A stretch of 64,000 bases of DNA from Flemingiibacterium sp045578725. GTDB taxonomy: Bacteria; Bacillota; Clostridia; Oscillospirales; CAG-272. The stretch's first letter is position 1, and each line of letters starts with the position of its first letter. A program made the position numbers and the translations under genes. The stretch is taken from contig JAZNKS010000096.1 of the NCBI GenBank assembly GCA_045578725.1, positions 1 through 64,000 on the forward strand, given 5' to 3'. Under the pieces are notes generated by a model, which did not search any database, was not told the DNA's origin, and was given only the letters and a program-made list of their open reading frames with translations. Shown in pieces: positions 41,137-50,207 of the stretch.

Positions 41137-42633
41137 ATGAAACCGAGCATCACCTCCCGCATCAGCCTCATTCTCGCGCTTATTCTGAGCACCTCCGCCC
41201 TCTTTGCCTGCGGCGGCGACACGCCATCCGGCGACACCACCGCCCCCGGCGACACGACACCGGCCGTCACCGATCCGGAGAATGAACGTCTTGGCATCGA
41301 TGACGGGCTTCCCGCCAAGGATTTCGGCGGATACGAATTCCGCATCATGCATCAGGGCAGCGCCAGCCCGACCGATGCCTATGTTCCCGAAGCCACCAAC
41401 GGCGACATCGTGAACGATGCCATCTTTGAGCGCAATCAGGCCATCGAGGAGCGCTTCAATGTTGACATCACCGTTATCCCCAACGGTCTTGCCTATCAGG
41501 AGCATATGCAGAAGATCCAGCAGCACATTCTGGCCAATGACGATGCCTTCGATGTCAGCCTGAACCACATCGTGGCCGGCCCGAACTATGTACTGGAGGG
41601 CCTCTTCCTCAATATGTACGATCTGCCCTACGTCGATTTCTCCAAGCCCTGGTGGGGCGATCAGATGGTCGATGAAATGACCGTGCTGGGTCAGCTCTAT
41701 CTCGCCCTCGATGTCATCGGTATGGGCGGTCTGACCTCGGCCAAGGTTCACTTCCTGAATCTGCAGAAGTTCGACGAATACAAGCTGGAGCTTCCCTATC
41801 AGCAGGTTCTGGACGGCACCTGGACCTTTGACAAGCTGATCGCGCTGACCAAGGATGTCTACGCCGATCTCAACGGCAACTCCAAGAGCGATACGGAGGA
41901 CTTCTTCGGCTATGTTTCCCACGCCTCGCAGAACGGCTTCTTCACCTCCTTTGAGGCGCCTGTCCTGCTCAAGGACGAGGACGAAACGCTGGTGCTCGGC
42001 GTACAGTCCGACAAGATGGCCGCCATTATCGAAAAGATGTACAGCTGGTACTATGAATCCGTCGGCTCCTGCATCGTAAACGGCCAGGATCCCGTATCGG
42101 GTCTGGATCAGGTTGCATGGCAGGCCCAGCTCTTTGCGGACGGTCATGCACTGGTCGCCTTCTCCAAGCTCGGCTCCGCATCCTCCACCTTCCGCGAATC
42201 CAATGTCGAGTACGGCATCATTCCCTTCCCGAAGTGGGATGAGAATCAGGAAGCCTACCGCACCTTCTGCGGCTCCAATCTGCTCGGCGTACCGGTCACC
42301 TGCTCCGATCTTGAGCGCACCTCGATCATTCTGGAAGCAATGGTTGCCGAAAACTACAAGACGGTTATGCCGACCTACTTTGAAACGGCTCTGAAGGAGA
42401 AATTCTCCTTTGACAGCGAAACCGGCCAGATGCTGGATATCATCAACGACTCGCTGACCATCAGCTTCGCCTACGCTTACGATAACTGGAAGGGATTCGG
42501 CCATATGTGCAGCACGCTGTTCGGCGGCTCCAATCCCAGCGGCGATTTCGCCTCCTTCTATGCAACCCGTCTGCCCAGCGCCGAGGAGCGCCTGAAGCTG
42601 ATCGTCGACTTCTACGAAGCCAACGCGGAGTAA
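41137..42633 (+). CDS. Extracellular solute-binding lipoprotein (family 1-like)
   Basis: A 498-residue lipoprotein with signal peptide and lipobox LFACG (Cys25), then a Thr/Pro/Asp-rich linker. The two-lobed binding protein has FGGYEFRIM at the start of lobe 1, an EF-hand-like loop DLNGNSKSDTEDFFG near residue 248, and IPFPKWDENQE and RTSIILEAM in lobe 2. These resemble carbohydrate ABC binding proteins. No ABC permease or ATPase gene is adjacent, so it is an orphan or works with a remote transporter. A promoter and GAAAGGA before the ATG support the start. Confidence 0.85.
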   Translation: MKPSITSRISLILALILSTSALFACGGDTPSGDTTAPGDTTPAVTDPENERLGIDDGLPAKDFGGYEFRIMHQGSASPTDAYVPEATNGDIVNDAIFERNQAIEERFNVDITVIPNGLAYQEHMQKIQQHILANDDAFDVSLNHIVAGPNYVLEGLFLNMYDLPYVDFSKPWWGDQMVDEMTVLGQLYLALDVIGMGGLTSAKVHFLNLQKFDEYKLELPYQQVLDGTWTFDKLIALTKDVYADLNGNSKSDTEDFFGYVSHASQNGFFTSFEAPVLLKDEDETLVLGVQSDKMAAIIEKMYSWYYESVGSCIVNGQDPVSGLDQVAWQAQLFADGHALVAFSKLGSASSTFRESNVEYGIIPFPKWDENQEAYRTFCGSNLLGVPVTCSDLERTSIILEAMVAENYKTVMPTYFETALKEKFSFDSETGQMLDIINDSLTISFAYAYDNWKGFGHMCSTLFGGSNPSGDFASFYATRLPSAEERLKLIVDFYEANAE

Positions 42634-42666
42634 GACTGCGCCGATTCCCGCTTCAGAAAGGACTTA

Positions 42667-42689
42667 GCGTGAAAAATACTTTTTCACGC
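42667..42689. repeat. Perfect inverted repeat after the solute-binding gene
   Basis: GCGTGAAAAA-TAC-TTTTTCACGC. Further hairpin arms follow (GGTTTTG with CAAAACC; TTTCGC with GCGAAA) up to about 42790, making the spacer unusually structured. Confidence 0.6.
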
Positions 42690-42786
42690 ATGGTTTTGTG
42701 GCTTTCATGTCTCTTTGAGCCATGATTTTGCTTCGCAAAACCAGCCCCAATTCCCAAATAAGGAAGTTTTCGCTGACGCGAAAGCC

Positions 42787-43503
42787 ATGATGATTAATAT
42801 GAACGAGAAGAACCGTCATTTCCATCGGATCGCCCTTGCCGCTTTTGCGGTGATCTCGGCACTCTGTCTGATCGGGATGGCGGTTCTTTATCCTTACAAT
42901 CCTGCGGAGTACACGGTTATTCATTTCGACAAGCACATGACCATGTCCGACCCGGTGATCGCCAAGGCGATTCTGAAATCGTTCTGGCGCACCTACCGTC
43001 CCGGCGATACCTTCTGGCATCTGATGGATGCCCAAGCGGAAAACATCTATCTGCGCGGGCCGTTTCCGATGTATTCGGTCTGTGAAGACAACACCATCCG
43101 TCAGACCTGTATGCGGTACTCGGTGAAAACAGCAGACGGCCGGTTCGGTATTGTGGTTTATCCCTACTGGATGGCAGACGGCTCCTTTACCGACTGGGGA
43201 CGGTTCTTTCTTGCCAAAAGCAAGGAATTCTATCCGCCGGAATACACCGATGAGAACAACGTTTCCCTCGCCTATAACGGTGGGGAAATCTTCGGCGACG
43301 ACTACATGGTCACCAAAGATGGAATCACCCTCGAAGAGCTGTACAATGTCCCGCCCTACAGCGAAGCGGACGATGCCGTTAACATGACCGAGCTGGAGCG
43401 TGTCGCGCTTGTGTACGGTCCCGCTCTGCTGGAGCACGCGATCCCCTTCATCGAGGAATACACGCTGGCCGAGGTCATAACCTTCGCCGAGTCCGCCGAA
43501 TAA
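42787..43503 (+). CDS. Membrane-anchored protein of unknown function
   Basis: A 238-residue protein with a short cytoplasmic head, one hydrophobic segment (about 17-38: IALAAFAVISALCLIGMAVL) and an extracytoplasmic domain (about 45-238) rich in aromatic residues (WRTYRPGDTFWHL, YPYWMADGSFTDWGRFF). No clear RBS exists. Starts at 42787, 42790 and 42799 are all possible, and TTG 42715 would extend it. It follows the orphan solute-binding gene but after a hairpin-rich gap. The family is not recognised. Confidence 0.6.
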   Translation: MMINMNEKNRHFHRIALAAFAVISALCLIGMAVLYPYNPAEYTVIHFDKHMTMSDPVIAKAILKSFWRTYRPGDTFWHLMDAQAENIYLRGPFPMYSVCEDNTIRQTCMRYSVKTADGRFGIVVYPYWMADGSFTDWGRFFLAKSKEFYPPEYTDENNVSLAYNGGEIFGDDYMVTKDGITLEELYNVPPYSEADDAVNMTELERVALVYGPALLEHAIPFIEEYTLAEVITFAESAE

Positions 43504-43506
43504 GCA

Positions 43507-43536
43507 AAAAAATCCACCCTGCCGGGTGGATTTTTT
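43507..43536. terminator. Bidirectional terminator
   Basis: AAAAAATCCACCC and GGGTGGATTTTTT flank a TGCC loop. It serves the convergent genes on both sides. Confidence 0.92.
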
Positions 43537-43537
43537 C

Positions 43538-43795
43538 TTATTTCTTCTTGAACATATTCAGGATGCCGCCGATGGCGTCCTTCACATCGTCGGCCTTATC
43601 CTTGGCATCGTCGATGGCCATCTTTGCCTTGACGCCGTCGATGATGCTCTGGATTTTCTCGTCGGGCAGATCGATGCCGATCAGCTCCTCGATAACCTTG
43701 ATCGGAGAAGCCTTGAACTTCGCCAGCAGATCGTCGCTGTTCTTCAGCTTTTCCACGATTTCTTCAATTTTTTCCTTGATCTCGTCCATTTTCAT
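43538..43795 (-). CDS. Small helical protein (85 aa)
   Basis: An 85-residue highly charged protein predicted to be all-helical: a Lys/Glu-rich N-terminal helix (MDEIKEKIEEIVEKLK), a central block FKASPIKVIEELIGIDLPDEKIQSIIDGVKAK split by a Pro turn, and a C-terminal helix ending in FKKK. Similar short proteins occur singly in Clostridia without known function. It is monocistronic with its own promoter and terminator, so it is probably well expressed. Confidence 0.7.
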   Translation of the reverse strand: MKMDEIKEKIEEIVEKLKNSDDLLAKFKASPIKVIEELIGIDLPDEKIQSIIDGVKAKMAIDDAKDKADDVKDAIGGILNMFKKK

Positions 43796-43824
43796 GCCTC
43801 CGAAGCAATAAATTTTACGTTACC

Positions 43825-43853
43825 ATTATACCACACCGCGCTCCGGATTGCAA
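43825..43853 (-). promoter_or_regulatory. Promoter of the small helical protein gene
   Basis: On the minus strand TTGCAA (43848-43853), a 17-base spacer and TATAAT (43825-43830). Confidence 0.8.
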
Positions 43854-43891
43854 GAGGCGGCGGCAAATTTCAGCAAAAATTCACTTCCCCG

Positions 43892-44674
43892 TCACCTTGC
43901 CGGCCGATCCCGCCAGGCGGATGGGGTCATGCCGACCTCGCGCTTAAAGAGCCGGGTGAAGCTTTCGGGATCCGAAAATCCGGTGATCCGCGCCGCCTCT
44001 CCCACGGTGATGCCGCTCCGGGAATGCAGCAGCTCCTTGGCCTGCCCGATCCGCACCGAGCCGATATACCGCCCCGGCGATACCAGGTAAACCTTCTTGA
44101 AAAGCCGCCGGAACTGGGACTCGCAAAGCCCGGCCGCGCCCGCAAGGCCGGCGGTATCCAGCGCCGGATCGCCGATATGCAGGCGCATATATTCGATGGC
44201 CGGCGCGAGGATCCGCTTCTCCGGGAGCGCCGTTTCCGACAGACTCCGGGCGAGCATGGCCAGCACGCGGTAGGTATAGGACAGGCAGTTGAGCCGATGG
44301 GCGTGATCCTTGAACAGCCATTCCTCGGCACACTTGGAAAAGAGCGAATACAGCCCCGAATGATTCTCAAAGCGGGCCACGAAAATCCCATCGGCGGGAT
44401 ACTCCGCCGCCGTATCGAAATTGATGATGATATACCGCCCGTCCGACTTCTGGCAGGAGCGGTAGGTCATCCCCCTTGGGATATAGACGATCTCGTTTTC
44501 GGTGAATTCCACGCACCGGTCCTCATAATAGCAGGCCATCGTGCCCGACACCTTGTAGATCAGCGCATGGTGCGGCCGATTGTAGAAATAATTCATCCCA
44601 TGCCGGGAATCGTCGGCGATGACGGATGCGATCGAGGTCACCACGAGCTCGGAGGTAAAGATGGACGGGAGCAT
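43892..44674 (-). CDS. AraC-family transcriptional regulator
   Basis: A 260-residue regulator with an N-terminal cupin sensor (HHALIYKVSGTMACYYED, ENEIVYIPRGMTY). The C-terminal double HTH (about 160-258) has CESQFRRLFKKVYLVSP and TGFSDPESFTRLFKREVG. AAAGGAG lies before the ATG. It follows the ABC exporter operon on the same strand, separated by a 24-bp palindrome, so it may be a separate unit. The target genes are unknown. Confidence 0.87.
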   Translation of the reverse strand: MLPSIFTSELVVTSIASVIADDSRHGMNYFYNRPHHALIYKVSGTMACYYEDRCVEFTENEIVYIPRGMTYRSCQKSDGRYIIINFDTAAEYPADGIFVARFENHSGLYSLFSKCAEEWLFKDHAHRLNCLSYTYRVLAMLARSLSETALPEKRILAPAIEYMRLHIGDPALDTAGLAGAAGLCESQFRRLFKKVYLVSPGRYIGSVRIGQAKELLHSRSGITVGEAARITGFSDPESFTRLFKREVGMTPSAWRDRPAR

Positions 44675-44696
44675 ACCCTTCTCCTTTCAGGAGGCA

Positions 44697-44720
44697 CAGG
44701 GGGCGCGTACGCGCCCCCTG
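44697..44720. repeat. 24-bp perfect GC palindrome
   Basis: The arms CAGGGGGCGCGT and ACGCGCCCCCTG meet without a loop, between the ABC operon and the araC gene. It lacks a T tract and could be a factor-dependent stop, mRNA 3' stabiliser or DNA-binding site. Confidence 0.6.
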
Positions 44721-44729
44721 CCGTTATGC

Positions 44730-46970
44730 TTATTTGGCTTCGGCAATTCCCTGCTGTTCGATGACCGACTGCGCCATCTTGCGCTGTGCCATGACCAGCT
44801 TGTAGTAAATGCCCTTATTTTCCAGAAGCTCGCTGTGCGTGCCGAATTCGGCGACGCGGCCCTTATCGAGCACCAGCAGCTTATCCGCATTGCGCAGAGT
44901 CGAAAGACGGTGCGCGATGGCAAATACCGTGCGGTTCTCGGTCAGCTTGTTCAGCGAATCCTGAATCAGCTTCTCGGTTTCGGTATCCAGCGCGGCCGTC
45001 GCCTCATCGAGGATCAGAATCCGCGGATTGTGGATAACCGCGCGGGCGATGGCGATTCTCTGGCGCTCACCGCCGGAGAGGCTGTAGCCCTTTTCGCCGA
45101 CCATCGTATTGTAGCCCTCGGGCAGATTCAGGATGAAATCGTGCGCGTTGGCAATCCGGGCGGCGGCAATGACCTGCTCATCGGTGGCGTGCGGCATCGC
45201 ATATTTGATGTTGTCGCGGATGGTTCCCGAGAAGAGGAAGGTTTCCTGCAGAACGATACCGATCTGGGTGCGGAGCGCGTTCTGGGAGATATCCTTGATG
45301 TTGACGGCATCGATCTCGATGGAGCCCTCGTTGACATCGTACAGACGCATGAGCAGATTGATCAGCGTGGTCTTTCCGGAGCCGGAGTGGCCGACAATAC
45401 CGATCATTTCACCGGGATTGACATGGAAGGAAACGTTCTCCAGCACGGGATTGTAGCTCTCGTAGCCGAAGGTGACATTCTTTACGTCCACTTCGCCCTC
45501 GATACGGATATCCAGCGGGAGGTCGATATCCTGCACCTCGGCGTTCTCCTCGACGATCTCGAAGATCTTGGAAAGGCTGGTTAAGAAGTTGGAGATGTTT
45601 CTCGGGATGAAGGTGATGTACAGCAGCGGCGCGTAGATGATGTTGGAATAGGAGTTGATCTGATGGAGCGTACCGACCAGCATATCGCCGTGGAAGAGCA
45701 GATAGTTGCCGTACAGCAGGATCAGATAGCTGCCAAGGCGCATTCCGAAGCCCAGCAGCGGGAAGATCGTATCGAAGATCTTCGCAGTGGCTTCATTCTG
45801 CGTGGCATGATTCTGCGAGGCGGTCATGAAGCGCTTGATCTCGCTCTTTTCGCGGCCGAAGCACTTGACCACGCGGATACCGTTGAGGATATCCTGCAGC
45901 AGGTGATTGGTTCTCTGACCGAGCACCCAGAGGCGGCGGTTGCGCATCTGGACGAAGGCCCAGAATTTCGTCAGAATGAAGACGATGAAGGGAATCGGCA
46001 CGAAGATGAAGAGCGCCATGATCGGGCTGATGATCAGCATGACAATCAGACCGATGAGGAAGGACGACAGCTGCACAAAGAGTGAGGGCATCTGGTTAAC
46101 CACAAAGTCCTGTGCTACCGCAACGTCGCTGTTGACGCGGGCCATCAGATCACCGGTGGATTTTCTCTGAATCGAAGAGAGGGAAAGCGACTGGATTTTT
46201 TCATAGAGCACGGCGCGCATCATCAGCGTGAATTTATTGCCGGTGATGGCGGAGAGGCGGCTCTGGAGAACGGCCAGCGCCCGGTGCAGAAGATCCAGCG
46301 AAATGATCGCCAGAACGATCAGCGCGAATTTGGTCATCTCGCTTGCCTGTCCGTGGGTCGCGGTATTCAGAATGTAATTATTCAGCGCGGTCTTCTGAAT
46401 CTGCGGGACGAGGAACTGGAAGATGACATTGAAGATGGCGACGATGAACGGGAAGCACATCATCAGCCGCAGACCCTTGGTCATGGCGAACAGCTTCTTG
46501 TAAACCACCATCGGATTGAGGCAGTAGGGGCAGATGCTGGTGCCGCGCACGAACGGGCGGCCGCACTTCGGGCAGAAGCGCTCCTGCTCGGAGTTGGTGA
46601 TCGGCTCGTCCTTTTCGGGAGTCTCGGCCAGAATCTCGCAGGCCTTGACCAGCACCGAATAGCGGGGCAGATGGCGGCCGGATACGAACTGGCAGATCAG
46701 CGTGGTTCCCTCTCCGAAGTTGGCATAGAAGCCGCAGCTTCCGTACATGACCTCGGTGCGGAAATCGGTGGCGCCGCGGATTTCATACGAGGCCAGCAGC
46801 CGATCGTCCAGGATCTTGTAGATTTTTGTATTGGTGACGGCGATGAAGCCGGAGACGAAACGGTCCTCGAGAATGTTGAAGGGCATACAGTACATGAGCT
46901 TTTCGCCCGCCTGCATCGCACCGTCGAGAACGCCTTTTTCGGTCTCGGGCAGATCAAACAGAAGTTTCAT
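44730..46970 (-). CDS. ABC exporter half-transporter with N-terminal PH-like domain and zinc ribbon
   Basis: A 746-residue protein. The unusual N-terminal domain (1-115) contains FIAVTNTKIYKIL, like bacterial PH-domain strands. A zinc ribbon CPKCG...CPYC follows (about 133-153). Then come six membrane helices (about 165-480) and an ATPase with Walker A GHSGSGKTT, Q-loop QETF, signature LSGGERQR, Walker B ILILDEAT and the H-loop His. It is the third gene of an operon with a DUF1854 protein and a second, larger exporter half. The two halves probably pair as a heterodimer. The substrate is unknown. Confidence 0.88.
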   Translation of the reverse strand: MKLLFDLPETEKGVLDGAMQAGEKLMYCMPFNILEDRFVSGFIAVTNTKIYKILDDRLLASYEIRGATDFRTEVMYGSCGFYANFGEGTTLICQFVSGRHLPRYSVLVKACEILAETPEKDEPITNSEQERFCPKCGRPFVRGTSICPYCLNPMVVYKKLFAMTKGLRLMMCFPFIVAIFNVIFQFLVPQIQKTALNNYILNTATHGQASEMTKFALIVLAIISLDLLHRALAVLQSRLSAITGNKFTLMMRAVLYEKIQSLSLSSIQRKSTGDLMARVNSDVAVAQDFVVNQMPSLFVQLSSFLIGLIVMLIISPIMALFIFVPIPFIVFILTKFWAFVQMRNRRLWVLGQRTNHLLQDILNGIRVVKCFGREKSEIKRFMTASQNHATQNEATAKIFDTIFPLLGFGMRLGSYLILLYGNYLLFHGDMLVGTLHQINSYSNIIYAPLLYITFIPRNISNFLTSLSKIFEIVEENAEVQDIDLPLDIRIEGEVDVKNVTFGYESYNPVLENVSFHVNPGEMIGIVGHSGSGKTTLINLLMRLYDVNEGSIEIDAVNIKDISQNALRTQIGIVLQETFLFSGTIRDNIKYAMPHATDEQVIAAARIANAHDFILNLPEGYNTMVGEKGYSLSGGERQRIAIARAVIHNPRILILDEATAALDTETEKLIQDSLNKLTENRTVFAIAHRLSTLRNADKLLVLDKGRVAEFGTHSELLENKGIYYKLVMAQRKMAQSVIEQQGIAEAK

Positions 46971-46997
46971 AGCGGAGCTTTCTCCATTTCCCGGGAT

Positions 46998-47693
46998 TTA
47001 CAGGTAAATCTCGATTTTCTTGAGGCTTACGGGGTCCAGCTTCTGGGGATCGAGAATCTGGAATACGTTTCCGTCGATATCGTTGATGAAGATGCGGCCG
47101 TCCTCCAGCGTACGGATGTTGGAGAAGGGATTGTTCAGAACGAAGGTAACATGGCCGGCCGTGGTCAGCACATCCCAGTACAGATAGCCGAACTTGTCCT
47201 TGACCGAGGTGATCTTCTGGATCTGCGGCGTGAAGTAGCGGCGGTCCAGCTCCTCAAGCAGCAGCGCCTGCGTACCTTCATCGAAATCGCTCATCCGGCG
47301 GATCATGCCGATCTCCTTGCCGCGGCCCTGCTTTTTGGAGTCGGGCTGACGGACGGAGAGAAATTCATCCGGATTGGTGACCGGGAAGGAGCGCAGTACA
47401 ATGACACGCTCAAAGCTCTCCTCTTCCCCCTTGTCATTGATAATGTCCAGCGAAATCAGATCGCCGCCGGAACGCTTGAATTTCGCATTCTCGGGGGTCA
47501 GATTGATGGAAACACGCTCGTTTTCCAGAATCAGATCACCGTCATCGCTGCCGTCACCCATGATGTCGTTCTTGGCCTTTGCCTTGGGCTTTGCTTCAGC
47601 GGCGGGCTTTGTATCCTTCTTTTCTTCTGCAGGTTTCTCTGCTGCAGGTTTCTCTTCCTTTACTTCAACCTGCTTGTTCTCATTTTCTGCCAT
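46998..47693 (-). CDS. DUF1854-domain protein
   Basis: A 231-residue cytoplasmic protein. A Lys/Glu/Ala-rich disordered N-terminus (1-42, repeated KPAAE/EEK units) precedes the DUF1854 domain (about 55-231: FKRSGGDLISLDIIND, FPVTNPDEFLSVR, RRYFTPQIQKI, YWDVLTTAGHVTF, IFINDIDGNVFQI). DUF1854 is known from ABC transporters near cyanophycin genes in other bacteria. Here it lies between two exporter genes, 27 bases from the next and 42 from the previous. It is probably a soluble partner of the exporter. AAAGGAG precedes the ATG. Confidence 0.82.
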   Translation of the reverse strand: MAENENKQVEVKEEKPAAEKPAEEKKDTKPAAEAKPKAKAKNDIMGDGSDDGDLILENERVSINLTPENAKFKRSGGDLISLDIINDKGEEESFERVIVLRSFPVTNPDEFLSVRQPDSKKQGRGKEIGMIRRMSDFDEGTQALLLEELDRRYFTPQIQKITSVKDKFGYLYWDVLTTAGHVTFVLNNPFSNIRTLEDGRIFINDIDGNVFQILDPQKLDPVSLKKIEIYL

Positions 47694-47735
47694 GATGTTA
47701 GTCTCCTTTATGATCGGGATTGATGATTGCGGCAG

Positions 47736-50207
47736 TTACATACCGGCGATGATCTTCTTGTTCGCCTCACTCTGCAGCATATACAGACGGTAGAATACGC
47801 CCTTCTTAGCCAGCAGTTCGGCGTGCGAGCCCTCCTCGGCAATCTCGCCGTTTTCGATAACGAAGAGGCGGTTGCAGTCCTTGAGGGTGGACAGGCGGTG
47901 CGCGATGGTGATCGTCGTGCGGCCCTCAATCAGCGAGGACAGCGCATCCTGAATCAGGCGCTCGGTTTCGGTATCCATGGCCGCGGTCGCCTCATCGAGG
48001 ATAAGGATCGACGGGGCCAGCAGCAGTGCACGCGCAATGGAAATACGCTGCTGCTCACCGCCGGACAGCGACCGGCATCCGGTGCCGACCAGCGTTTCGT
48101 AGCCCTCGGGCAGGCGCAGGATGAAGTCATGGGCATTCGCGGCCTTGGCGGCGGCGATGACCTCCTCCATCGTGGCATCCGGCCTTGCGTAGCGGATGTT
48201 GTCGGCGATGGTTCCCTTGAACAGGAAGATTTCCTGGGATACGATCGAGATATTCTTGCGGAGCGATTCGGTGAGAATCTGCTTGACATTCACACCGTCG
48301 ATGGTGATCGTGCCGCTGATGGTGTCATACAGACGGTTGATCAGGTTGGCGATGGTCGATTTGCCGCTTCCCGTGTGGCCGACCAGACCGATGTGATCGC
48401 CGGCGTTTATCTTCAGCGATACATTCTTCAGAATCGGGCGGTTGGGAGCGTAGTGGAAGCAGACATTGCTGAATTCGATATCGCCGGCCAGCCGCTCAAA
48501 GGCAACCGGCTCCTTGGCATCGGTAATCTCGGGGATCGCATCGACGATCTCGAACATACGCTGTGCGCAGTTGGCGGTATCGGTCACCATGTTGGTGAAG
48601 TTGGTGAAGAAGTTCAGCGGGCCGAAAATCATGCCGATGTAGCTGAGGTAGGTGGCGAATTCACCGTAGGTCATCTCCTGGGACATGACCTTGAGGCCGC
48701 CGAATCCCCAGATGGCCTGCGAGGACAGACCGATCAGCAGACCGACCAGCGGGAAGATGGTCAGCGAAACGAGGTTGACCTGCAGGTTTGCCTGGGTCAG
48801 CTTTTCGGCATAGCCGTAGAAGCGGTTGGTTTCCTCGGCCTCCTTGGAGAAGGCCTTGACCACGCGGATACCGGTCAGGGAGTCGCCCAGCATCGCATTG
48901 AGGCTGGAGGAGCGGCGCCATTGCTTGGAATACATCCGCCAGAGTTTTGGGAGCATGAACTTGAAGATGCAGACGATGATCGGCACGGGAATGAAGACGA
49001 TCAGAGTCAGCTGCCAGTTCAGGCTGAAGAGGAAGATCGTCAGACCGATGAAGTTGAGCGCATTGATGACGAAGTTCGGCACACCGTCAATGAAGAAGGC
49101 GCGGATCCGGTCGGCATCATAGTTGACGCGGGTGATCAGACGGCCGGTCTGGTTGTTGTTGAAGAAGGAAAGCGAGAGATTCTGGAGCGCGGTGAAGATC
49201 TCCATCTTCATGTTCAGCGTTACGCGGGTGGACATGGTGGCGTTGGCGCGGTTCTGGAGGATCGAGATTCCCAGCGACAGAATCGCAATGCCGAAGATGA
49301 CACCGATGAGGATGAAGAGCCAGTGCTCGCTGTGCATCGTACCGACCGCCTTGTCGCCGACCATACCGGGCTTTGTGATAACCTGGTCGAAGAGGATGCG
49401 GTTGGAGATGATCGGATTGACAAGATTGATGGCCGAGGTGGCGACCATGCAGAAAAGGACGGTGGTAAGCTGAAGCTTGAAGGGCTTGAAATAGCCCATC
49501 AGGCGTACGAATACGGCATTCTGGTTGGTGCAGTATTCGCAGATCTTGCGGTCCTGATCGGAATAGACCCGTCCGCACTTGGGGCAGCGGGCGTTGAACT
49601 GATCGAAGATAGGATCGTCGTCCTTCACCGTGTCGCCGCGCAGCAGGCGGTTCATGATGTCGATGAAGGCAAACAGCTTCCGTTTGCGTGCGTTGGTGCA
49701 GAAGGCGATGACAATGGTGGTGGCATCCGCATCCCGCTCCTTCTGAAGGCGTTTTTCCTCGTCAAAGTCGAGCCGCACACCGGCCGGCGTCCTCTCGATT
49801 TCACGCGGATGATCCTTGGCCAGCAGCCGGTTGGACGATACGAAGTTGTCCACATACGGATCCGTGACACGCTTCATGTCGAAGGTCTGTACAACAGCGT
49901 TTTTGAACAGATCGGGAATGAAGGCGGCCTTGGCGGCCTTCTCGGCAGCCTTATCTCCCTTTTTGGAGCTTTTGGCGGCCTCGGCCTGCTGCCTTGCCTT
50001 TTTGCGCTTCTGTTCGGTTTCGTTGTCCGAGGTGACCGACATGGTGTAGAGCTTCATGGCCTTGGCATCCAGCGCCAGCCAGCTCTCACCGAAGTTGCCC
50101 TCGTGGTCAAGGTCCAGCTCCAGCACCATATCGAGGCTCTCGGTATCGATGCTGTGCTCCTTGAATCCGATGGCCGCTTCCCCGGTCAGTTTTTCAAGTG
50201 GAAGCAT
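47736..50207 (-). CDS. ABC exporter half-transporter with long N-terminal extension and zinc ribbon
   Basis: An 823-residue protein starting at 50207 (AAGGA upstream). Its N-terminal extension (1-195) has a PH-like beta segment (ESWLALDAKAMKLYTM) and a Lys/Ala-rich coil (about 66-95). A zinc ribbon CPKCG...CEYC follows near 210-228. Six helices and an ATPase come next: Walker A GHTGSGKST, Q-loop SQEIF, LSGGEQQR, ILILDEAT and H-loop. It is a paralogue of the exporter at 44730 and the first gene of the operon. Both halves keep all ATPase motifs, so both sites may be active. Confidence 0.88.
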   Translation of the reverse strand: MLPLEKLTGEAAIGFKEHSIDTESLDMVLELDLDHEGNFGESWLALDAKAMKLYTMSVTSDNETEQKRKKARQQAEAAKSSKKGDKAAEKAAKAAFIPDLFKNAVVQTFDMKRVTDPYVDNFVSSNRLLAKDHPREIERTPAGVRLDFDEEKRLQKERDADATTIVIAFCTNARKRKLFAFIDIMNRLLRGDTVKDDDPIFDQFNARCPKCGRVYSDQDRKICEYCTNQNAVFVRLMGYFKPFKLQLTTVLFCMVATSAINLVNPIISNRILFDQVITKPGMVGDKAVGTMHSEHWLFILIGVIFGIAILSLGISILQNRANATMSTRVTLNMKMEIFTALQNLSLSFFNNNQTGRLITRVNYDADRIRAFFIDGVPNFVINALNFIGLTIFLFSLNWQLTLIVFIPVPIIVCIFKFMLPKLWRMYSKQWRRSSSLNAMLGDSLTGIRVVKAFSKEAEETNRFYGYAEKLTQANLQVNLVSLTIFPLVGLLIGLSSQAIWGFGGLKVMSQEMTYGEFATYLSYIGMIFGPLNFFTNFTNMVTDTANCAQRMFEIVDAIPEITDAKEPVAFERLAGDIEFSNVCFHYAPNRPILKNVSLKINAGDHIGLVGHTGSGKSTIANLINRLYDTISGTITIDGVNVKQILTESLRKNISIVSQEIFLFKGTIADNIRYARPDATMEEVIAAAKAANAHDFILRLPEGYETLVGTGCRSLSGGEQQRISIARALLLAPSILILDEATAAMDTETERLIQDALSSLIEGRTTITIAHRLSTLKDCNRLFVIENGEIAEEGSHAELLAKKGVFYRLYMLQSEANKKIIAGM

